DNA of 64,000 nt from Gemmatirosa kalamazoonensis (GTDB lineage: Bacteria > Gemmatimonadota > Gemmatimonadetes > Gemmatimonadales > Gemmatimonadaceae). The first letter of the stretch is position 1. Each line of letters opens with the position of its first letter. The notes under the pieces were generated by a model. It saw only the letters and a list, made by a program, of their open reading frames with translations. It searched no databases and was not told the DNA's origin. The stretch is from NCBI RefSeq assembly GCF_000522985.1, contig NZ_CP007128.1:2898220-2962219 (forward strand), given 5' to 3'. A program made the translations under genes and the position numbers. Of the stretch, positions 58,818 to 64,000 are shown piece after piece.

Positions 58818-59858
58818 ATGACGACGCATCCCATCACCGACATCACCATCATCGGCGGCGGCCCGACGGGCCTCTTCGGCGCGTTCTACGCCGGCATGCG
58901 CGGCGCGACGGCGCAGATCGTCGACGCCCTGCCGCAGCTCGGCGGACAGCTCACCGCGCTCTATCCCGAGAAGTACATCTTCGACGTCGCCGGCTTTCCG
59001 CAGGTGCTCGCGAAGGACCTCGTGAAGGCGCTCGCCGAGCAGACCGCGCGCTGGAACTTCCCCACGCACCTGAACCAGCGCGTCACCGGGCTCGAGGACG
59101 GCACCGGCGCCGACGGCAAGCGCGAGTTCGTGCTCGTCACCGAGACCGACCGCTTCCCCACGCGCTCGATCGTGGTCGCCGCCGGCATCGGCGCGTTCTC
59201 GCCGCGCCGGCTTCCGCAGTCGTGCGCCGAAGGGTGGTACGGCCGCGGGATCTACGACGTCGTCACGGACCCGGATGAGTACCGCGGGCGGCGCGTCGTC
59301 ATCATCGGCGGCGGCGACTCGGCGTTCGACTGGGGCACGCAGCTCGTCGAGCGCGCGCGCCACGTCACGCTGGTGCACCGCTCCGACCGATTCCGCGCCC
59401 ACGGCGCGACCGTTGCCGAGTTCCAGGCCGCGGTGAGCGCGGGGCGCGCGACGCTGCACACGTTCCACGAGCTCGCGGACATCCGCCCCGCGGACGACGG
59501 CGAGCGGTTCAGCCACATCGTGCTGAAGGACATCAAGGCCAAGAGCACGCGCGAGGTGGAGGCGGACGTCGTGCTCCCGATGCTCGGCTTCGTGAGCGAT
59601 CTCGGCCCGCTCGGCGACTGGGGGCTCACGCTCGACAAGGACGAGATCGTGGTGAACTCGCAGATGGAGACCGGGCGCGAGGGGCTGTGGGCGGCGGGCG
59701 ACATCACGACGTACCCGGGGAAGCTCAAGCTCATCGCCGCGGGGTTCTCCGAGGCGGCGATCGCGGTGAACCAGGCGGTGCACTGGATCTACCCGGAGAA
59801 GAAGGTCGCGCCGGGGCACTCCTCGAACCTCGCGATCTTCGGGCAGAAGGACGACTAG
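58818..59858 (+). CDS. Ferredoxin--NADP(+) reductase, thioredoxin-reductase-like
   Basis: This 346-residue flavoprotein uses NADPH to reduce ferredoxin. The FAD site is IIGGGPTGLFGAFYAGMRG (about 11-29), with LPQLGGQLTALYPEKYIFDVAGFP as the second FAD segment, GRRVVIIGGGDSAFDWGTQLVERA as the NADPH motif and AAGDITTYPGKLKLIAAGFSEAAIAVNQAV closing the fold. The CxxC redox pair of thioredoxin reductase is absent, which together with the C-terminal YPEKKVAPGHSSNLAIFG tail is typical of YumC/TrxR-like FNR. It is divergent from padR. Confidence 0.95.
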   Translation: MTTHPITDITIIGGGPTGLFGAFYAGMRGATAQIVDALPQLGGQLTALYPEKYIFDVAGFPQVLAKDLVKALAEQTARWNFPTHLNQRVTGLEDGTGADGKREFVLVTETDRFPTRSIVVAAGIGAFSPRRLPQSCAEGWYGRGIYDVVTDPDEYRGRRVVIIGGGDSAFDWGTQLVERARHVTLVHRSDRFRAHGATVAEFQAAVSAGRATLHTFHELADIRPADDGERFSHIVLKDIKAKSTREVEADVVLPMLGFVSDLGPLGDWGLTLDKDEIVVNSQMETGREGLWAAGDITTYPGKLKLIAAGFSEAAIAVNQAVHWIYPEKKVAPGHSSNLAIFGQKDD

Positions 59859-59869
59859 CGGAGCGGACG

Positions 59870-60673
59870 ATGCGGCGAGCGACGATGTGGGCGGTGGCAG
59901 CAGCAGCGGTGTTAGGCACGGAGCGGGTCGGCGCGCAGGACGCGGCCGACGATGCGGGGCGGCTGTTCCCGCTGCTCGACATCGGCGTCGCGCGCGCATT
60001 CGGCGCGACGCTCGCCGACCGCAGCGTCACCGGCACGAGCGGGGGCCAGGCGTACCACGAGTCGATGCGGCTGCGCCTCGACGGCCAGTGGGGGATCATC
60101 GCCGAGGGACGCGTGCCGTTAGGCCGCGCGAAGGTGTGGGGGATCGAGGCGTACGGGGCGCGGTTCCGTGGGCGCGGCCGGCTCGATGCGGCGCGGCAGG
60201 TGGCGAGTCCCGTCACGACCGCGGTGCTCGACACGCTGAACGCCCCGCTGCGCGGCGTGACGAGCTGGCGCGGCACCCTCGGCGTGGTGCGCGCGGTGCC
60301 GCTGCCCGCGCGGCTCACCGGCGCGCTGCTCGTCGGCGGGACCTACGGCACCGTACGCAGCGGCGGCCAGGCGTGTCAGAGCGTCGTCGTCGCGCCGGCG
60401 CTGGTGTTCCCGCCGCCGGGGCAGCCGTGCGCGCCCGCGCTCGACCTCACGACGCCGGGGGCGACGTTAGGCGCCGACGTGTTCACGCCGGAGTGGCGCG
60501 GGCTGCGGCTGCGCGCGGCGCTGAAGGGCGACGTGCTGCGGGTCGACGAGGCGGAGGTGCGCCGATCGATGCACTGGGGCGCGTTCGCCGCGTCGCCGTT
60601 GGGCGAGGGGGCGGCGCGGTGGCACGTGCTCCCGTCGTTCACCGTCGGCGTGGAGTTCCGGATCCCGCTGTGA
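59870..60673 (+). CDS. Secreted protein of unknown function, probably an outer-membrane beta-barrel
   Basis: This is a 267-residue exported protein. A signal peptide covers about residues 1-22 (MRRATMWAVAAAAVLGTERVGA, ending before QDAADD). The mature protein alternates short hydrophobic strands, Gly/Arg turns and aromatic ends, and it finishes FTVGVEFRIPL, a C-terminal strand with an aromatic residue three from hydrophobic end residues, as in outer-membrane proteins. Two cysteines lie within QACQSVVVAPALVFPPPGQPCAP. It starts 11 bp after the ferredoxin reductase stop. I do not recognise a family. It carries three GTTAGGC heptamers (59911, 60118, 60466). Confidence 0.65.
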   Translation: MRRATMWAVAAAAVLGTERVGAQDAADDAGRLFPLLDIGVARAFGATLADRSVTGTSGGQAYHESMRLRLDGQWGIIAEGRVPLGRAKVWGIEAYGARFRGRGRLDAARQVASPVTTAVLDTLNAPLRGVTSWRGTLGVVRAVPLPARLTGALLVGGTYGTVRSGGQACQSVVVAPALVFPPPGQPCAPALDLTTPGATLGADVFTPEWRGLRLRAALKGDVLRVDEAEVRRSMHWGAFAASPLGEGAARWHVLPSFTVGVEFRIPL

Positions 60674-60695
60674 GCGGGGCGTCTCAGGTCGCGCG

Positions 60696-61892
60696 TCAGT
60701 TCGCGCGCGCCGGGCGCTCGGGGAGCTTGCGGACGGTGAGCCGCTTCTGCTTGTACGGCTCGAGCCAGTCGTCGACCGGCGTGCAGTTGTACCCCGACGG
60801 CTCGCTCGCCTTGAACTCGTACACGTTGCCGCCGGACACGAGCACGATGTGTCCACCCGACCACATCAGATAGTCGTCGGGCGCGGTGCCGGCGAAGAAC
60901 TCCTTCACGTACTTCGGCTCCGCCTGCTCGAGCTGCACCGTGGTCGTGACGTCCTTCCCCTTCTTGTCCTTCTCGGTGTGCTGGACGCTCACCGTCGTCG
61001 CGTTGAGGGACGCCGCGAGGTCCGCCGACTCCGCCATGTGGAAGTTCGACGCGCCGCACGTGGTGCCGACGTAGGTGATGCAGTCGAAGCCGCGGTTCTC
61101 GTTCCGCGTCTCGAACTGGCCGGCCCACACGAACAGGTTCTTCGAGAAGCCGGGCACCTGCACGAACATGCGGCCGTGGAAGTCCGCCGCCGCCGGGTCG
61201 CCCTGGTAGGTGAGCTTCGGCCCGTTGTTCTCCTCGTCGAGCGGCAGCATGCGGCCGTTGTGCGGCAGCAGCGGTGTGGTGAGGAGCTGCGGATCCGACG
61301 TCGTGACGACGTCCGGCCCGTAGCGGAGCTGGATGCGGATCTGCACCGGGACGCCCCCCCAAACCCCCAGCCGATCGAAGATGCCGAGCAGCTCGGCGAG
61401 ATTCGCGAGGTTCATCACGTCGTACGCCGGACGGCCGCCGACGTCGATCGCGTTCGCGTCGGTCATCACGGTGAGCACCGGCGAGTAGCCGCTCGCCGCC
61501 GGCGGAAGCGGTCCGCCGTCGCACGTCCCGTACGCGATGCGGTAGCCGCCGCCGTCGCTCACGAGCTTCCCCTTGTCGTACGCCTCGAGCACGCGGGCGA
61601 GCGTGATCGGCTTCAGCGTGAGCGGGTTCGCGAGGCGATCGATGCGCTTCAGCGTCTGCCCGTGCGGGTCGACGGTGCCGTCGGGGGTGCCGCCCCACGC
61701 GCTCTGGAAGCGGGTGATCGCCTCCTTCACCGCGTCGTCGTAGACGCCGTCCTTGAAGGCGGGCGCCCGGGAGCCGAAGACCTTGCGGAACAGCGTCTGG
61801 AGCTTGCGGACGTCATCCGCCTTGTTGGGCGCCGGCTTGCCGAGATACTTCTCGCCGACGGCGCCGGTGAGCAGGGTGCGCGCGTACGCCAA
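60696..61892 (-). CDS. Peptidoglycan-binding-domain protein with a cysteine-hydrolase-like (NlpC/P60-like) C-terminus
   Basis: This 398-residue protein has no signal peptide. The N-terminal part (about 1-90) looks like a peptidoglycan-binding type 1 domain: DVRKLQTLFRKVFGSRAPAFKDGVYDDAVKEAITRFQSAWGGTPDGTVDPHGQTLKRID. The rest has NRGFDCITYVGTTCGAS (Cys about 270), in the position of the DCSG nucleophile of NlpC/P60 enzymes, then DDYLMWSGGHIVLVSGGNVYEFKAS, resembling the catalytic His segment. A catalytic third residue is not obvious. Cytoplasmic muramidase- or amidase-like proteins of this layout include contractile-injection effectors, but no injection genes are in this window. TAACTTCGCG at 61960-61951 is a candidate promoter element upstream. 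Confidence 0.6.
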   Translation of the reverse strand: MAYARTLLTGAVGEKYLGKPAPNKADDVRKLQTLFRKVFGSRAPAFKDGVYDDAVKEAITRFQSAWGGTPDGTVDPHGQTLKRIDRLANPLTLKPITLARVLEAYDKGKLVSDGGGYRIAYGTCDGGPLPPAASGYSPVLTVMTDANAIDVGGRPAYDVMNLANLAELLGIFDRLGVWGGVPVQIRIQLRYGPDVVTTSDPQLLTTPLLPHNGRMLPLDEENNGPKLTYQGDPAAADFHGRMFVQVPGFSKNLFVWAGQFETRNENRGFDCITYVGTTCGASNFHMAESADLAASLNATTVSVQHTEKDKKGKDVTTTVQLEQAEPKYVKEFFAGTAPDDYLMWSGGHIVLVSGGNVYEFKASEPSGYNCTPVDDWLEPYKQKRLTVRKLPERPARAN

Positions 61893-61991
61893 GACGGTGG
61901 CCTCGCTCTCGTTCGGTTCACGGGTGTCGCCGCCGCGGCGGCGTGCTCTCCGCGAAGTTAGGAACGGTGCGCGAACGGCGCGAGAGTGGGC

Positions 61992-62912
61992 TCAGTCATA
62001 CCGCACGCGTGGGTCGGCCTTCGCGTACGCGACGTCGGTGAGCAGGTTGACGAGCACGAACACGGCGCTCAGGAACAGCACCGACCCCTGGATGGCGGGC
62101 AGATCGCGGCGGCTGATGGCGTTCACCACGTAGCGTCCGAGCCCCGGCCACGAGAAGATGGTCTCCGTCAGGATGCTGCCCGTGAGGTAGTACCCGAAGT
62201 CGAGGCCGAGCACCGTGATGACGGGGATCAGCGCGTTGCGCAGGCCGTGGCGCATGACGACGGTGCGCTCCGCCAGGCCCTTCGCGCGCGCGGTGCGCAC
62301 GAAGTCGCCGCCGAGCACTTCGAGCATCGCGGAGCGCGTGACGCGGGCGAGGAACGCGACCGACCGCATGCCCAACGCGAGCGCGGGGAGCACGAGGTAC
62401 TTCACGCCGCCGTAGCCGCTCGGCGGCAGCCAGCGCAGCGTGACGGCGAACAGCAGCACGAACAGCAGCCCGACCCAGTAGACGGGGAACGAGATCCCGA
62501 GGTACGCGCCGCCGAGCGCGAGCCGATCGACCCAGCCGCCGGGGCGGCGCGCGCTCAGCACGCCCAACGCGATGCCACTGATCGCGGCGAGCGTCATCGC
62601 GGCGCCGGCGAGGAGCAGCGTCTTCGGGAACCGCTCCAGGACGTCGGCGGCGATGGGGCGGTTCGTGATGAACGACCGACCGAGGTCCCCGCGCACGACG
62701 CCGCCGGCGTAGTGCGCGAACTGCTTCGGCAGCGGCTCGTCGAGATGCAGCTCGTGGCGCAGGCGCGCGATGGTCGCCGCGTCGGCGCGCTCGCCGACCA
62801 TCTCCTGCACCGGGTCGCCGGGTGCGACGTAGAGCAGGAGGAAGACGACGATCAGGACGCCGATCAACGTCGGGATGGCGAGCAGCAGGCGCCGGAGCAG
62901 GACGCCGAGCAT
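61992..62912 (-). CDS. Peptide/nickel ABC transporter permease (DppB/OppB family)
   Basis: This is a 306-residue inner-membrane permease. MLGVLLRRLLLAIPTLIGVLIVVFLLLYVAPGDPVQEMVG is the canonical DppB/OppB first helix, the conserved ARVTRSAMLEVLGGDFVRTARAKGLAERTVVMRHGLRNALIPVITVLGLDFGYYLTGSILTETIFSWPGLGRYVVNAI spans the EAA ATPase-contact loop, and the C-terminus ends with AYAKADPRVRYD. It works with a DppC-type partner and an ATPase, neither in this window, to import peptides captured by the substrate-binding protein encoded just upstream on this strand (3-bp gap). Confidence 0.95.
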   Translation of the reverse strand: MLGVLLRRLLLAIPTLIGVLIVVFLLLYVAPGDPVQEMVGERADAATIARLRHELHLDEPLPKQFAHYAGGVVRGDLGRSFITNRPIAADVLERFPKTLLLAGAAMTLAAISGIALGVLSARRPGGWVDRLALGGAYLGISFPVYWVGLLFVLLFAVTLRWLPPSGYGGVKYLVLPALALGMRSVAFLARVTRSAMLEVLGGDFVRTARAKGLAERTVVMRHGLRNALIPVITVLGLDFGYYLTGSILTETIFSWPGLGRYVVNAISRRDLPAIQGSVLFLSAVFVLVNLLTDVAYAKADPRVRYD

Positions 62913-62915
62913 CGG

Positions 62916-64000
62916 TCAGCGCGTACCCGCCGTCTCGATCCGCACGGCGTTGAGGGGCTGTCCGTTGAAGATCTGCGGCACCTGGAAGCCGCGGATCCAC
63001 GGCTGGATGGCGTACAGCTCGTTGTAGAAGAACAGGTACGCCATCGGCGCGTCGGCGAACGCGACGGAGTCGGCCTGGCGCGCGAGCCGCATGCGGAACG
63101 TCTCGTCCTGCGTGTGGCGCGCCGTCGTGACGAGCGAGTCGAACGTCGCGTTTCCATAGAACGAGACGTTGCCGCCGACGCCCTTGCTGGCCGAGTGCAG
63201 CAGCGGATAGAGGAAGGCGTCCGGGTCCGGGTAGTCGGCCCACCAGTCCTTCATGTACAGGTCGACCTGTCCGTTGCGCGCCGCCTCGCGCACGCTCGAC
63301 GCGTCGCGCTGCACGATCTTCGCGCGGATGCCGACCTTCGCGAGATAGCCCTGGATCGTCTGCGCGAGCCGCGCGAACGTGGCGTCCTGCGACGACCACA
63401 GCTCGACGTCGATCCCGTTCGCGTGGCCGGCGGCGGCGAGCAGCTGCTTCGCCTTCACCGTGTCGTACGGGTACGGGTCGCGCTGCGGGCCGCCGGAGTC
63501 GAGCGCCGGCGGGATGACGCCCGCGGCGAGGCGGCCGCGCCCCGCGATGAGGCGGTCGAGGATCGTCTTGCGGTCGATCGCGAGGTTGATCGCCTGCCTA
63601 ACGCGCGCGTCGGCGAGCGGGCCGCGCGTGGTGTTGATGGCGAGATAGTACAGGCGCAGCGCCGGCGCGCTCTGGAGCCGCGCGGCCTTGTCGTCGGTCT
63701 GCTCCCAGTTGCGCGTCTCCCCCTCGGCCACGGCGAGGATGTCGACGTTGCCGCTCTCGAACTCGGCCTGCGCCGTGCTCGGCTCGGGGATGATGCGCGC
63801 GATGAGCGTGTCGATGCCCGGCGCGCCGCCGAAGTAGCTCGCATTCTTCGCGAACTTCAGGTAGTCGTCGTGCTTCCACTCCACGAACTTCCACGGCCCC
63901 GTGCCGATCGGGTGCTGGCCGAAGTCGGCGCCCGCGTTCTCCGGCACGATCGACGCGACGGGCATGGCGAGGAACTTCGGGAAGATCGACAGCGGCTCGT
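62916..64000 (-). CDS. Peptide ABC transporter substrate-binding protein, family 5 (partial, N-terminus beyond the window)
   Basis: This is the C-terminal 360 residues of a periplasmic family 5 substrate-binding protein (DppA/OppA type). The visible part has PIGTGPWKFVEWKHDDYLKFAKNASYFGGAPGIDTLIARIIPEPSTAQAEFESGNVDILAV, a signature region of the fold, and RVRQAINLAIDRKTILDRLIAGRGRLAAGVIPPALDSG. The frame is open through the right edge of the window, so the signal peptide and first lobe are outside. It precedes the DppB-type permease and is probably cotranscribed with it. One GTTAGGC heptamer is at 63596. Confidence 0.93.
   Translation of the reverse strand, partial: EPLSIFPKFLAMPVASIVPENAGADFGQHPIGTGPWKFVEWKHDDYLKFAKNASYFGGAPGIDTLIARIIPEPSTAQAEFESGNVDILAVAEGETRNWEQTDDKAARLQSAPALRLYYLAINTTRGPLADARVRQAINLAIDRKTILDRLIAGRGRLAAGVIPPALDSGGPQRDPYPYDTVKAKQLLAAAGHANGIDVELWSSQDATFARLAQTIQGYLAKVGIRAKIVQRDASSVREAARNGQVDLYMKDWWADYPDPDAFLYPLLHSASKGVGGNVSFYGNATFDSLVTTARHTQDETFRMRLARQADSVAFADAPMAYLFFYNELYAIQPWIRGFQVPQIFNGQPLNAVRIETAGTR

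Overview
The window is one continuous stretch of very GC-rich bacterial chromosome (roughly 70% or more G+C by eye) with dense coding, strong GC bias at third codon positions and no phage, insertion sequence, CRISPR or rRNA/tRNA gene that I could find. The gene content points to Gemmatimonadota or a close relative: an 'acidobacterial-type' duplicated orphan permease (ADOP) behind its own PadR repressor, large soluble or hybrid histidine kinases, a MoxR/VWA pair, a thioredoxin-reductase-like ferredoxin-NADP reductase and a FkbH-ACP pair. The phylum call is inference.

Region 1 (1-28.98 kb) is an exopolysaccharide locus. On the minus strand are an O-antigen-ligase-like protein, two GT4 glycosyltransferases, a SAM methyltransferase and an SDR epimerase, mostly joined by 4-bp stop/start overlaps. 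Facing them on the plus strand are a UDP-glucuronate-4-epimerase-like enzyme and UDP-glucose dehydrogenase. Then come the initiating sugar-phosphate transferase with an SLBB export protein, a degenerate GGDEF protein, a Wzc-type co-polymerase/tyrosine kinase, and an NtrC-type activator with a cytoplasmic histidine kinase. Further genes (two hexapeptide acyltransferases, methyltransferase, deacetylase, GNAT-like protein, FkbH plus ACP, membrane sulfatase-like enzyme) look like decoration functions. Housekeeping genes (NYN nuclease, EVE protein, citrate synthase, MutY) are interspersed.

Region 2 (29-41.3 kb) has a VWA protein and, 6 kb away, a MoxR ATPase. With them are an MFS transporter, acyltransferase-3, a hybrid kinase, a GNAT, a small lipoprotein, YgfZ, a HAD protein and an OmpA-like protein. 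Region 3 (41.4-49.8 kb) is a minus-strand glycolate oxidase operon (glcD-glcE-glcF) led by a Lon-substrate-binding-domain protein, a lone receiver and a 1082-residue hybrid kinase. Region 4 (49.9-64 kb) has a sigma-70 family factor, a 3D-domain protein, aroB, a PduO-type adenosyltransferase, bifunctional tyrA, ADOP/PadR, ferredoxin reductase, a peptidoglycan-binding cysteine-hydrolase-like protein and a peptide ABC transporter running off the right edge.

The most unusual feature is not a protein. Between 35.9 and 58.8 kb, five intergenic regions hold short tandem repeats of 7, 8, 14, 15 and 7 bp. Every one is arranged as two arms in opposite orientation, so each can fold back on itself, but the unit sequence differs at each site. 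Separately, the heptamer GTTAGGC occurs 22 times by eye, in several reading frames and on both strands, and accounts for most TTAG/CTAA tetramers in the window. A start-proximal element resembling TAnnTT(C)CGCC precedes at least eight genes and is a candidate -10 type promoter with very short leaders.
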